Shown: positions 17,189 to 26,212, numbered from the stretch's first letter. The stretch: DNA of 64,000 bases from PALSA-188 sp050746185 (GCA_050746185.1 JBOGLA010000003.1:1-64000); one strand, 5' to 3'. The notes: a model not told the origin generated them from the sequence alone. Translations and numbers: made by a program.

Positions 17189-18711
17189 TCAATCGCCTGC
17201 AAAAGCGGCCCGGGATAGATACCGGCCGCGATGGTAAAAATGGCTGTGGTTCCGAGCGCGACTGACGCCGGAACGCCGATCAAAACGGGGGCCCGGTTCG
17301 GATCGCGCTGAAACACAAGCTCCCCCAGCCGCCCATAGTAGTAGATGGCGATCAACCAGCTTGCCAGGGCCAGTATGGCGAGAATATAGCGACCGCCTGC
17401 AAATAGGCTGTGAACGATAAAATACTTTCCGTAGAAGCCGGCAAACAGAGGCGCTCCCGCCAGTGAAAATAGGAATACCAGCGTAAAGATGGCCACTACT
17501 GGAGCCCGATAAAAGAGTCCGGAAATGCGCTCCATCCCGCCGCTGTTTTGATTCCGCATAACCTCAGGCTGCGCCGTTAGTCCGACGACTGCAAACATTC
17601 CCAGGTTCGCAATTGCATAAGCCACCAGGTAAATCAACATTCCCTTAAAGCCCTCGAAGAATGCTGGAGCCGGGTATTCCACTGAAGTCAGGGAAATGAG
17701 TCCAAGAATCATGAATCCCACGTGAGCAATCGAGGAATATGCGAGCAACTTTGAGACTCTTGTCTGAGTCAAGGCAATGATATTTGCCCCGACCATTGAT
17801 AACACGGACACAAATATCAAAATTGGAACATATTCGGCTCGTAGTGAATACATTCCCCACAAAAGAATCCGCAGCAGCATGGCCCAACCCGCGATCTGAA
17901 ATCCCACGACAATGAATCCCGCAATCGCAGAGGGCACAGCTTCGCATATGTCAAGCATCCGGCGGTGAAACGGCATGGCCGCAATCTGGAAACATATGCC
18001 GGCGACCATTACCACCAGGGCCAGGATGACAGTTGCCTGTCGGCCAACAATGAAATGATTCCCGAGATTATTCTTTAAACCCTGGGCAATGAGTTGCAAG
18101 TTGGTGCTGCCGGTAAGCCCGTAAAGCAAGCCCAGACCACAGGCAAAGATCACCGACGAAAACGCGCCGCGACGAAGATATTTCAGGCCCTTCTCTCGCG
18201 CCGAAAGACCGATTCCCGAATACCGGATCAGGACATACGTGCTCGCACTCATCAACTCCAGTCCCGCGAAAATAATGACGATGTCGAATCCCGCGGCCAT
18301 AAGCATCATCCCCACCACGGTCAGCAGAATGAATGAATAGACCTTCGCCGCCTTTACCCGTGGAATTTCCGCGTGGCCAACCAACATAGAAATGGTGATG
18401 GCAGCGCTAATCAGAAACAAGTAATAGAAGTAGATAGACAGGGGGTCCACGAGCATGGAATGCCCGAACGCCCACTCCACCCGGCCGCCGGATAAACGCA
18501 GGCGGTCTTGAAGAAATTGAATTTTTATCACTCCGGCGGTGGAAAATACGATTCCCGCAAAAGCCATGGCTGCGTTCATCCATTTCCACTCCAGCGGAGT
18601 GACTAAATCCATGAGCAGGACGCCGCCGGCAAAAAGCACCAGCAAAATAATCGGGAGCGACAACACATATTCCGGGCTGCTCAGCGAGTTGGCAATTGTT
18701 GTAAGCAACAA
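17167..18711 (-). CDS. nuoN: NuoN-like antiporter-type subunit of NADH-quinone oxidoreductase
   Basis: A 514-residue membrane protein with about fourteen helices, homologous to complex I subunit N. Conserved features: the helix-5 glutamate in FAGLELMSAS (E152), the lysine in GLKYLRRGAFSS (K177), LLAYSSIAHVGFMILG, and the helix-12 lysine in FAGFYGKYF (K429). Two lysines that carry protons in canonical NuoN are glutamines here: CFQIAAMPFH (Q242) and VVGFQIAGWA (Q272). No other nuo gene is nearby in the window; the upstream gene encodes a PH-domain protein. It could be a specialised paralogue or a member of a diverged complex. The family assignment is firm; the pumping role is in doubt. Confidence 0.85.
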   Translation of the reverse strand: MLLTTIANSLSSPEYVLSLPIILLVLFAGGVLLMDLVTPLEWKWMNAAMAFAGIVFSTAGVIKIQFLQDRLRLSGGRVEWAFGHSMLVDPLSIYFYYLFLISAAITISMLVGHAEIPRVKAAKVYSFILLTVVGMMLMAAGFDIVIIFAGLELMSASTYVLIRYSGIGLSAREKGLKYLRRGAFSSVIFACGLGLLYGLTGSTNLQLIAQGLKNNLGNHFIVGRQATVILALVVMVAGICFQIAAMPFHRRMLDICEAVPSAIAGFIVVGFQIAGWAMLLRILLWGMYSLRAEYVPILIFVSVLSMVGANIIALTQTRVSKLLAYSSIAHVGFMILGLISLTSVEYPAPAFFEGFKGMLIYLVAYAIANLGMFAVVGLTAQPEVMRNQNSGGMERISGLFYRAPVVAIFTLVFLFSLAGAPLFAGFYGKYFIVHSLFAGGRYILAILALASWLIAIYYYGRLGELVFQRDPNRAPVLIGVPASVALGTTAIFTIAAGIYPGPLLQAIEWSLRTI

Positions 18712-18750
18712 GATCTCAGGCAGTAAGCTTCGAGGGTCAGAAAAGTCGGC

Positions 18751-19104
18751 TCATGAGCTGGGTTGGTGGAAACTTCCAGACGATTGCGCCTGATGCAATT
18801 CGATTAGCTCTCGGATTCGGATTGCGTCTCTCTTCCGGTGTCCATGGCTGGTAATAGGGTTGGCGCCTCCGGTCGAATCAATTCTGATCTCCGACCACAG
18901 TATCCCGGTTGCAATTTGCACCGACGCAACCTGAGGGATGGCAATGCTCTCGTCGTTGCTTCCGAATAGCCGTGATTTAACCCGGCTCACTCGCTGCGGC
19001 GTCACCACAATTCGGGTAGGAAATATCAGATTACCTTTGGTCCAACGACTCGCGGAAAAAGATTCCGTCGAAGGAGCAGTTTGATTGGGTTCCAGCGTAC
19101 TCAT
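18751..19104 (-). CDS. Small PH-domain-like protein
   Basis: A 117-residue soluble protein. The central part, TRIVVTPQRVSRVKSRLFGS followed by ESIAIPQVASVQIATGILWS and EIRIDSTGG, has the strand pattern and turn residues of bacterial PH (bPH_2/YdbT-like) domains, and a basic amphipathic helix follows (KRDAIRIRELIELHQ). Such domains usually act at the membrane or as oligomeric scaffolds; no ligand can be predicted. It lies 39 bases upstream of the nuoN-like gene on the same strand and may be co-transcribed with it. Assignment is by pattern only. Confidence 0.55.
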   Translation of the reverse strand: MSTLEPNQTAPSTESFSASRWTKGNLIFPTRIVVTPQRVSRVKSRLFGSNDESIAIPQVASVQIATGILWSEIRIDSTGGANPITSHGHRKRDAIRIRELIELHQAQSSGSFHQPSS

Positions 19105-19237
19105 TCGGGTATCTCCCTCATTCGTTCAGAACTCTCTTGCCGGAAACTCTCAACGCTCGGGGCGCTACGATAGTACCGCCTGATGGCACAGCCTTCAAGA
19201 AGCCGAATGCGGCGCCGCTCGAAATCAATTGTTTGTT

Positions 19238-19243
19238 TATAAT
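19238..19243 (+). promoter_or_regulatory. Candidate -10 box for lysS
   Basis: A perfect TATAAT stands 44 bases before the proposed TTG start of lysS. No good -35 hexamer is visible at the expected distance. The position would place transcription start near 19250, which argues against the longer reading frame that opens at 19137. Confidence 0.35.
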
Positions 19244-19286
19244 CGGGCCTTCCGACTTTCATCTCATTTCTACCAACAAGGACTCA

Positions 19287-20855
19287 TTGCCCCTCGACGA
19301 AACAATCTACCGGCTTCGGCTGGACAAGCTCAAGCAGATCGAAGCTCTTGGGCAACCTGTGTATCGAAGCAGTTACGAATTCACTCACACGCTCGCCGCG
19401 GTTGTCGCGGAATTTGCCGCGAAATCCGCCGAAGAGTTGGAAGCTGAACGAGTCAGCGTCTCCGCCGCGGGCCGCATCATGACCATTCGCCTGATGGGGA
19501 AAGCTGGATTCGCCCATATCCAGCAGGGCGGCGAGAAGCTGCAAATCTATGTTAAGAAAGACGCGGTCGGAGAGAAAGGATTCGAGCTCTACAAGCTGCT
19601 CGACATCGGCGATCATATCGGCGTCCGTGGATATCTTTTCCGCACCCGCACCGGTGAACTCAGCGTTCATGCGGATGAGATCGCTTTCCTTTCCAAAGAT
19701 TTGCTGCCTCTGCCCGAGAAATGGCACGGCCTGTCGGAAGTCGAACTGCGTTATCGCCAGCGCTATCTCGATCTGGTGATGAATCCCGAGGTTCGCGAAG
19801 TATTTCTGAAGCGCAGCAAGCTGGTGCAGTCCATGCGAAGATTTTTGGACTCTAAGGGTTTTATAGAGGTCGAAACTCCGATGATGCAACCGCTCGCGGG
19901 AGGCGCCGTGGCGCGGCCGTTCGTGACCCATCACAACACGCTTGACATTGATCTTTATCTTCGAATCGCTCCGGAGCTATATCTTAAGCGCCTCGTGGTC
20001 GGCGGCTTTGATCGCGTCTATGAGATTAATCGCAATTTTCGCAATGAAGGAATTTCAACACGGCACAACCCCGAGTTCACCATGCTCGAGTTTTATCAGG
20101 CCTACACCGATTTTCGCGGGGCGATGGCGCTGACCCAGCAATTGATCGAACAAGCCGCAATTGATGTCACCGGCGGAACGAAAACCAAGTGGGGAGACGT
20201 TGAAATTGACTGGAGCAGCGCGAACTGGCGCCGCATGACCATGCGGGAAGCGATTATTCACTACTGGCCGGAGAACGCCGGACCAAAGCCGGAACTCTCG
20301 ACCTTCGCCTCCAGAGAGCTACTAGCCCAACTCGTACAGGCTTTTAACGCCGGTCATGCTCACATTGCGTTCGATCCTGCCGAGCCGACAGGGAAAACAA
20401 TCGCGAATTTATTTGAAGCCGTAGCTGAAGAGCATTTCGTTCAACCCACAATCATTTACGAATTTCCCGCGGTTATCTCTCCACTCTCCAAAAATAAGCC
20501 CGACGAACCGGACTGGGTGGAGCGATTCGAAATTTTTGCGGGCCAGATGGAAATTTCAAACGGATTCAGTGAACTCAACGACCCGGAAGAACAGCGCCGC
20601 CGCTTCGAGCAACAATTCGCCGAGCGCGAGCGGGGAGACCAGGAAGCGCACCAGATGGATGAAGACTACATTCGCGCGCTCTCCTACGGAATGCCGCCGA
20701 CCGGAGGCGTAGGCGTCGGAATAGATCGCCTGGCCATGCTTTTGACCGACTCGCACACCATCCGCGACGTTATTTTCTTTCCGCTCATGCGGCCCGAAAA
20801 GCTCCAGGCCGGCGAAGCAGATGAGTCCGCAGAACCCCTCCGCGACGACCGCTGA
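19287..20855 (+). CDS. lysS: Lysine--tRNA ligase (class II)
   Basis: A class II lysyl-tRNA synthetase charging tRNA-Lys. An N-terminal OB-fold (GRIMTIRLMGKAGFAHIQQGG, then IGVRGYLFRTRTGELSVHADE) precedes the catalytic domain: motif 1 FIEVETPMMQPLAGGAVARPF, motif 2 FDRVYEINRNFRNEGISTRHNPEFTMLE split over two strands, and motif 3 GVGIDRLAMLLTDSHTIRDV. The open frame extends 50 codons upstream, but those residues are not family-like and contain a TATAAT box, so I start at TTG 19287 next to AAGGA, giving 522 residues. It is a single-gene unit. The C-terminal tail after FFPLMRPEK is short and variable. Confidence 0.93.
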   Translation: MPLDETIYRLRLDKLKQIEALGQPVYRSSYEFTHTLAAVVAEFAAKSAEELEAERVSVSAAGRIMTIRLMGKAGFAHIQQGGEKLQIYVKKDAVGEKGFELYKLLDIGDHIGVRGYLFRTRTGELSVHADEIAFLSKDLLPLPEKWHGLSEVELRYRQRYLDLVMNPEVREVFLKRSKLVQSMRRFLDSKGFIEVETPMMQPLAGGAVARPFVTHHNTLDIDLYLRIAPELYLKRLVVGGFDRVYEINRNFRNEGISTRHNPEFTMLEFYQAYTDFRGAMALTQQLIEQAAIDVTGGTKTKWGDVEIDWSSANWRRMTMREAIIHYWPENAGPKPELSTFASRELLAQLVQAFNAGHAHIAFDPAEPTGKTIANLFEAVAEEHFVQPTIIYEFPAVISPLSKNKPDEPDWVERFEIFAGQMEISNGFSELNDPEEQRRRFEQQFAERERGDQEAHQMDEDYIRALSYGMPPTGGVGVGIDRLAMLLTDSHTIRDVIFFPLMRPEKLQAGEADESAEPLRDDR

Positions 20856-21012
20856 TTACCGGTCATTTTCTGCGCGGCGTCCCAATTTGGAATCTTGTTT
20901 TCTTTTAGGAGTCGTCCCCCGCAAGACGAGGAATCTCGCGCGCGCCATTGAACTGACCGCCGATAAAGAAGAATCTTTCCAAACCGCAACGTCCCTCCAT
21001 TACTGCCGTGTA

Positions 21013-21041
21013 TTGACTTGCTACTGTAGGCAGGTTACTTT
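21013..21041 (+). promoter_or_regulatory. Candidate sigma-70 promoter of the SAM hydroxide adenosyltransferase gene
   Basis: TTGACT at 21013-21018 and TACTTT at 21036-21041 are separated by 17 bases, the optimal spacing, and lie about 30 bases before the gene. The rest of the 20856-21069 spacer shows no gene or hairpin that I can support. Confidence 0.45.
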
Positions 21042-21069
21042 CGAATTTCGGAGAAAGACTTTTTCTTAG

Positions 21070-21909
21070 GTGCAATCCGTGGCGAAGCGTCCCATCATTA
21101 CCCTAACGACTGACTTCGGTCTTAACGATCATTTCGTAGGCGCCGTGAAGGGCGTCATTCTTGGAATCGCTTCTGAGGTTGAGATTGTTGATATATGCCA
21201 CTCCGTCCAGCCATTTGACATTTTGGATGGCGCGCTGACAATCGCTCAGGCTTACACTTATTTTCCCGCCGGCACAGTTCATCTCGTGGTAGTGGATCCT
21301 GGCGTGGGAACGGATCGCCGGCCTATCATCGCCAGCACCGAACGTCACCATTTCGTTGCGCCCGACAATGGAGTCTTATCGTTAATTTATGCGCGGGAAG
21401 AGCGTTTGCGCGTCCACCACGTTACCTCCGAACACTATTTCATGGAAAAGGTAAGCAACACCTTTCACGCGCGCGACGTCTTCTCGCCGGTGGCCGCCTA
21501 TCTGGCGAAACGCGTGGAAACAGCCAAATTCGGCGCGGAGATTACGGACTTCGTCCGCTTCAACACCCCGAAAGCGAAGCCCCTGAATGGAAACACGCTG
21601 CGCGGAGTCGTCCTCAAGGTGGATCGCTTTGGCAATCTGGTGACAAACATTACTGCCGAAGATGCACCCATGTTGTTCGAGCCTCAACCTCCGCCGTTCA
21701 AGATTGTTGTCGGCAAGCGCGAAATTACCGAGGTTAGATTTGCCTACGCTGACGGCGCGCCCGGAGAAGTCTTCGCTATTCCAGGAAGCATGGGATATTT
21801 GGAAATCGCGGCCAATCGCGGATCCGCTTTCCAACTTCTAGGATCAGGGAAAGGGACGGAAGTAAACCTGATTCTTGAAGGCGCTGCCGCTACCAGCAGC
21901 GGAAATTAG
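21070..21909 (+). CDS. SAM hydroxide adenosyltransferase (DUF62 family)
   Basis: A 279-residue protein of the SAM hydroxide adenosyltransferase family, which splits S-adenosylmethionine to adenosine and methionine using water and is related to fluorinase and chlorinase. Family motifs: ITLTTDFGLNDHFVGAVKGV (aspartate contacting the ribose), VDICHSVQPFDILDGA, VHLVVVDPGVGT, FVAPDNGVLS, and NTFHARDVFSPVAAYLA with the R-D and H residues of the hydrolase branch, then VLKVDRFGNLVTNI in the C-terminal domain. Two GTG codons (21070, 21079) could start it. It is cytoplasmic and single-gene, convergent with a small minus-strand gene. Confidence 0.88.
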   Translation: MQSVAKRPIITLTTDFGLNDHFVGAVKGVILGIASEVEIVDICHSVQPFDILDGALTIAQAYTYFPAGTVHLVVVDPGVGTDRRPIIASTERHHFVAPDNGVLSLIYAREERLRVHHVTSEHYFMEKVSNTFHARDVFSPVAAYLAKRVETAKFGAEITDFVRFNTPKAKPLNGNTLRGVVLKVDRFGNLVTNITAEDAPMLFEPQPPPFKIVVGKREITEVRFAYADGAPGEVFAIPGSMGYLEIAANRGSAFQLLGSGKGTEVNLILEGAAATSSGN

Positions 21910-21923
21910 CTCTGACTGCACAT

Positions 21924-22160
21924 TCACTGAGACATCCTGGCCTTCGGATGAACGTACCGCTCCATCTCGGCCGTCCATTTGAGAAAGCGCCATAACTCGG
22001 CGCGCTCCCGCCACGCAAATTCCCAAAATCCCAGAAACCCAATTTGCTGCGTTTTCACGCCGCAATAGGTCTCGATTCTCCACAGCAGATAAGGACTCCG
22101 CCACGGCGCCAGGCGATGGCCGCGAGAACTGTCCCATAAGAAGCGCAAGATGGAGAGCAT
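21924..22160 (-). CDS. Small tryptophan-rich conserved protein, function unknown
   Basis: A 78-residue protein, MLSILRFLWDSSRGHRLAPWRSPYL at its start, rich in tryptophan, arginine and leucine, with KWTAEMERYVHPKARM at the C-terminus. The composition and the periodic aromatic pattern look like a real structured protein rather than a shadow: no other frame in this space is a better candidate, and the codon choice matches neighbours. I believe similar proteins occur across Acidobacteriota but cannot name a family. It is soluble, with no signal or membrane helix. It ends 14 bases from the convergent SAM hydroxide adenosyltransferase gene. Confidence 0.55.
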   Translation of the reverse strand: MLSILRFLWDSSRGHRLAPWRSPYLLWRIETYCGVKTQQIGFLGFWEFAWRERAELWRFLKWTAEMERYVHPKARMSQ

Positions 22161-22269
22161 TTTTTTCTGGTTCGATGAAGCGACTGGCGTCCCCGCCCGT
22201 CCGGCATACCGATGATATCCGATGGAGCAACGGGTGTCCCCGTCGGTCCCGATTCCAATCGGAACCGCG

Positions 22270-22278
22270 TGCTAAAAT
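22270..22278 (+). promoter_or_regulatory. Candidate extended -10 promoter of the TPR-mutL operon
   Basis: TGCTAAAAT matches an extended -10 (TG-n-TAAAAT) 33 bases before the ATG at 22311. No -35 box is needed for this class. A similar TAAAAT box precedes cmk at 30222-30227. Confidence 0.4.
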
Positions 22279-22310
22279 CACAACTTCCGCACACCTCCGA
22301 AGATCCACAG

Positions 22311-22664
22311 ATGGATTCAGATAACCGCCAAACAGCCGAAAAACATTATTACACTGCCCTGGATTTTGTCGCGGATGGCGATCACAAGGCCGCCGTAGAA
22401 GAATATGAACGGTCTTTGGCCGCCGATCCCACGTTCACCGAAGCCATGCACGGCATGTCTCGCGCTCTACAGGATTTGGGCCGCCTCGATGACGCCATCG
22501 CGGTCGCGAAACGCATCGCCGATCTTGATCCCGATGATGTTCTGGCACACACCAGCCTTTCTGTTTTGTATCAGAAGAAAGGCATGATTCCGGAAGCGGA
22601 GGAAGAGGGAAACAAGGCGCGCGTGCTGGGATGGAAACAGCAATTGAAGCAGTCTGGACGATAA
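22311..22664 (+). CDS. Small TPR-repeat protein
   Basis: A 117-residue protein of about three tetratricopeptide repeats: AEKHYYTALDFVADGDHKAA, VEEYERSLAADPTFTEAMHG, DDAIAVAKRIADLDPDDVLA and a final helix pair ending in EAEEEGNKARVLGWKQ. It is cytoplasmic with no signal peptide and is a likely protein-binding adaptor of unknown partner. I start at ATG 22311; codons further upstream in the same frame lie ahead of the promoter-like box. It ends 6 bases before mutL, so the two are probably co-transcribed. Confidence 0.8.
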   Translation: MDSDNRQTAEKHYYTALDFVADGDHKAAVEEYERSLAADPTFTEAMHGMSRALQDLGRLDDAIAVAKRIADLDPDDVLAHTSLSVLYQKKGMIPEAEEEGNKARVLGWKQQLKQSGR

Positions 22665-22670
22665 CCACCC

Positions 22671-24626
22671 ATGGGCCGCATCCACATCCTTTCCGAAACC
22701 GTCGCCAATAAGATTGCCGCCGGCGAAGTTGTGGAGCGCCCCGCGTCGGTGGTTAAAGAACTCCTGGAAAATGCGATTGATGCCGGCGCCACCCGAATCA
22801 AGATTCAGGTCGAAGCCGGCGGAAAGAAATTAATTCAAATTGCCGACAACGGCTGCGGCATGGTTCGCGACGACGCCATGCTGGCTTTCGAGCGCCACGC
22901 GACTTCGAAAATGAAAAATGCCGAGGATCTCTTGAGCATTACTACCCTCGGCTTTCGCGGAGAGGCCTTGCCTTCCATCGCTTCGGTGTCGAGGTTGCAT
23001 CTTGAAACCCGTACCGGAGAGGAATCGTCCGGAACGATCATGGAAATCAACGGCGGCAAGATTTTCAAAGTTGAAGAAGCGGGATTGCCTTCGGGCACTT
23101 CCATTACCATTCGTGATTTGTTCTTCAACACTCCCGCGCGCAAGAAATTCCTGAAGGCTGAAACCACCGAACTCTCGCACATCGCTTCCCTGGTCACCCA
23201 CTATGCTCTGGCCCATCCTGACAAGCATTTCGAATTGCACTCGGCGACCAATGCCATGCTGATTGCGCCGCCCGTCGCTGGTTATGCGGAGCGCGTCTAC
23301 CAGGTATTCGGAAAAGAAGTATTGGATCAGTTAGTGCCGGTGGCGGCTGCCCAACCACTCGCGCACACCGGATTGCCGCAACCCCCGCCCTGGCGACGAA
23401 GCGACGATGGTGCAACCCCCCAAGATCCCGGCGAGCTTCGCCTGCATGGCTTTGCCTCCAAGCCCGAAATCCAAAAGCTGAATCGCAATTCCATTTACAT
23501 TTTCGTTAATGGACGCCTCATCCACGATCGCCTCATTCATCATGCCCTCACCGAAGCGTATCGCAACATCTTGCCGCCGTCGGTTTATCCGGTCGTATTG
23601 ATATTTCTTGAACTCCCGGCGGAAGAAGTTGACGTGAACGTCCATCCCTCAAAAACCGAGGTCCGCTTTCGCCAAACCACCGTAATGCATGATTTCGTGC
23701 GCGATTCCATTCGCGCGGCGCTGATGAAGGCGCGTCCCGTTCCGCAATTTGCAACCGAGATCTCGGCGCGCCCGACCGCCAGCTCGTCGTTAACCTCGCC
23801 CACCCTCGCCGCCACTCCCCGGACAGATTCAGCGCCCACTGCAAACAGCGCGTTCCTGTCTCATAATTTCACTCTTCAACCACCGGTTATTCCTCCCGAA
23901 ACTGCGTCATTTCATTTCGACGGAGGAATCAGCGTCGAGGGAAACGCCGCCGTCTCTCTCGCCCGTGAATCCGAACCCGCTTCCGAAGACGGATGTGCTC
24001 CGCCCATCGTTGACGAGGCAGAACCAACAAGTCAACTGGAGCCATCCTTGGCGACGCTTAAGCCCCTGGGTCAGATTCGAGAATCTTTTATTCTTGCCGT
24101 CAATCACGAGGGCCTTTGGATTATTGACCAGCACGTGGCCCATGAACGAGTGCTGTTCGAGAGAATACTCAACCGCCGCGCATCGTACAAAGCGGAAAGC
24201 CAGCACCTGCTCATGCCTTTGTTACTGGAACTTACACCCGCTCAGCAGGCGGTTTTCAGTGATATTTCCGATGAACTTGCGAAAAACGGCTTCGAAGTTG
24301 AGCCCTTTGGAGCCAGAAGCATCGCCATCAAAGCCGCGCCCGCAGGAATTGACGCTCCTCAGGTCGAGCACATGCTGCACGAGTTGCTTGATCAACTGTC
24401 GCGCGAAGATCAGTCCGTCAACCTGGAGAAAGTTCGCGCCCGCATCGCCGCCTCCATCGCCTGTCACGCCGCCATCAAAGTCAACATGCCCCTGGAGCAG
24501 AACAAAATGGAATGGCTGCTCGCGGAACTGGCGAAGACAGAATGCCCCATGTCATGCCCTCATGGGCGCCCCGTGGTTCTGCGATACTCAATGAAAGACA
24601 TTCAGAAAGCATTTAAAAGGATTTAA
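22671..24626 (+). CDS. mutL: DNA mismatch repair protein MutL
   Basis: A 651-residue MutL. The N-terminal GHKL ATPase has IAAGEVVERPASVVKELLEN, DAGATRIKI, DNGCGM, and the ATP lid TLGFRGEALPSIASVS. A proline- and serine-rich linker (about residues 350-460) joins the C-terminal dimerisation domain, which carries the endonuclease motif DQHVAHERVLFE (valine in place of the usual alanine), then ACHAAIK and CPHGRP, the zinc-site residues. It is thus the nicking type of MutL, which incises the new strand after MutS recognition, as in bacteria lacking MutH. No mutS gene is in the window. Confidence 0.95.
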   Translation: MGRIHILSETVANKIAAGEVVERPASVVKELLENAIDAGATRIKIQVEAGGKKLIQIADNGCGMVRDDAMLAFERHATSKMKNAEDLLSITTLGFRGEALPSIASVSRLHLETRTGEESSGTIMEINGGKIFKVEEAGLPSGTSITIRDLFFNTPARKKFLKAETTELSHIASLVTHYALAHPDKHFELHSATNAMLIAPPVAGYAERVYQVFGKEVLDQLVPVAAAQPLAHTGLPQPPPWRRSDDGATPQDPGELRLHGFASKPEIQKLNRNSIYIFVNGRLIHDRLIHHALTEAYRNILPPSVYPVVLIFLELPAEEVDVNVHPSKTEVRFRQTTVMHDFVRDSIRAALMKARPVPQFATEISARPTASSSLTSPTLAATPRTDSAPTANSAFLSHNFTLQPPVIPPETASFHFDGGISVEGNAAVSLARESEPASEDGCAPPIVDEAEPTSQLEPSLATLKPLGQIRESFILAVNHEGLWIIDQHVAHERVLFERILNRRASYKAESQHLLMPLLLELTPAQQAVFSDISDELAKNGFEVEPFGARSIAIKAAPAGIDAPQVEHMLHELLDQLSREDQSVNLEKVRARIAASIACHAAIKVNMPLEQNKMEWLLAELAKTECPMSCPHGRPVVLRYSMKDIQKAFKRI

Positions 24627-24721
24627 GCTTTCAGGGGCACAAGTCGAGCGGTGGCGGATTTTGCTGAAAACTGCATCACGTCGCCGATTCTGCCAAGAAC
24701 TGAGAACTGCCATCTGCTTTT

Positions 24722-25594
24722 ATGACGGAAGAGGAACTCCAGCAACTCCGCCGCGAGAAGTGGCATCTTGACGGGCATCCCGTACGCACGCTCGAAGATG
24801 GGCGCTCATTCATCCAGCAGGTGGGATTTTGTACTTTGTATCCGCAAGTTCCTGCCATTCTTGCTCCCACTTTCATCGGCGCATGGGCGGGATCTGAGGA
24901 AAAGCTTCCGACCTGGCAACATGCATTCGCCGATCCTCGGGCGCGGCAGGCCAGTGACCTCATGGTCCGCCTATTGCGCGAGCGCGATGCTTACGAGGCC
25001 AACCCCTTCGATGACAACAACGCCTTCCTCGTGGCAGGATCAATTTTCCCTTATTTCTATGCGCTGATCGGAGAACGTAATCCCAGGCATGTGCCCAAGC
25101 CCGGACATTCCTCCGAATATTCTCAGCTTGCCTGCGATGCCTTTGAGCTCATATGCCGCGCCGGCCCGATCTCGAAACAGAAAATGCAGGAGATGCTGGG
25201 CGGAAGCGTCTCCATTCCTGCGTTGGACCGCGCCCTCGGCGAACTGGGCGCGAAGCTGAGGATCAGCCGCGTGGACTACAATCCGCGCGAAGGCTCCTTC
25301 TGGGACGTTCTATATCGCTGGTCGCCTGATGCAGTCCGCGAAGGCATAAATCTTTCCGTTGCAGAAGCCCTCTCGGCCTTGCTTTCGAAGTATTTGGACT
25401 GCGTCATCGCCGCTGACCAACAGGAATTGGATGAATTCTTTGGAAACTTCGTCCCGCGCTCTAAAGTCAAAGAATCGGTAAATGTCTTATTGAATGCCCG
25501 CGAACTGGAATACATCCGTGTGGGGAACCGGTCGCTGGTGCAGATTGTGACGGCGCAATCAGTTCCCGCGCGAACGCCTGCAACAAAGCCTTAA
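24722..25594 (+). CDS. AlkZ-related winged-helix protein
   Basis: A 290-residue soluble protein beginning MTEEELQQLRREKWHLDG. It has a wHTH-like arrangement: an N-terminal region with FIQQVGFCTLYPQVPAILAP, a central DLMVRLLRERDAYEA, a helix-turn-helix segment AFELICRAGPISKQKMQEML, and a C-terminal region SKYLDCVIAADQQELDEFFG. This resembles proteins annotated as AlkZ-related, after the AlkZ/YcaQ glycosylases that remove alkylated or cross-linked bases. The canonical catalytic Q-x-Q motif is not obvious, so activity is uncertain. It follows mutL by 95 bases, and a DNA repair role would fit that neighbour. Confidence 0.6.
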   Translation: MTEEELQQLRREKWHLDGHPVRTLEDGRSFIQQVGFCTLYPQVPAILAPTFIGAWAGSEEKLPTWQHAFADPRARQASDLMVRLLRERDAYEANPFDDNNAFLVAGSIFPYFYALIGERNPRHVPKPGHSSEYSQLACDAFELICRAGPISKQKMQEMLGGSVSIPALDRALGELGAKLRISRVDYNPREGSFWDVLYRWSPDAVREGINLSVAEALSALLSKYLDCVIAADQQELDEFFGNFVPRSKVKESVNVLLNARELEYIRVGNRSLVQIVTAQSVPARTPATKP

Positions 25595-25804
25595 GCGCGA
25601 TTCTGACCGGGTGCGGCTGAGCGCCGCTCTTTTCGCCAGCGAGATTGAGGATGTGCCTCCCACTCAACGAATACCGGATCGGTTGCGCTCCTTCTCTCTT
25701 ATCCAATCATTCCTACTCGGCTTTTGAGGCTGTTACAAAATTAGATTTGATCCCAAGCGGTGGGACAAGATTACTCTTCAGACGCGCAGCGGCGGCATAT
25801 GTAT

Positions 25805-25990
25805 CCCAGGAGGTGAGAGTCTGCGTGAGAACTCGAATTTGTGAACCACGGTGTAATGTGCTGCCAGATTTCAGCCGCGAAGCGGCGGCAGAATGCAGCC
25901 CCGGGCGCAAGCCCGGGGTAGAAAGTGGGAAACGGTTGAGCCCCAGGCGGGGCGAAAGAATCGTTCTCACACAGACTCGTGAGTCCTGGG
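25805..25990. repeat. MITE-like palindromic element with 28-base inverted ends
   Basis: The arm at 25805-25832 (starting CCCAGGAGGTGAGAG) is repeated inverted at 25963-25990 (ending GAGTCCTGGG), matching at 22 of 28 positions. The 130-base core contains two further GC hairpins (CCGGGCGCAAGCCCGG and GCCCCAGGCGGGGC). No transposase is present. The flanking stretch 25595-26212 has no gene that I can support. Confidence 0.6.
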
Positions 25991-26212
25991 TGAGGCAAAA
26001 GCGGGACCAAAACGCGCCCGCACGGGCCCAATCATCAGTTTCATGACGGCCCCTGATTTTGGAACGTCTGCGAGCCAGAGGACGCCAGCACGGGATGCCA
26101 CGTTAATCTAACGAGCAGTCCCTAGACGAGACGTTTGGCCTACGTTGGAGCCCTAGGTTCAAGATTTAGATTTGTGCCCGATGCTTCCTCCCATATACTT
26201 TCGGTTTCCCCT

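Noticed and set aside
20821..21069. 82-residue open frame after lysS
   Set aside because: It overlaps lysS, crosses a good promoter for the next gene and shows no protein pattern.
25645..26046. Open frames on both strands between the AlkZ-related and ABC genes
   Set aside because: They are translations of the inverted-repeat element, and arginine/serine-rich shadows of GC hairpins.
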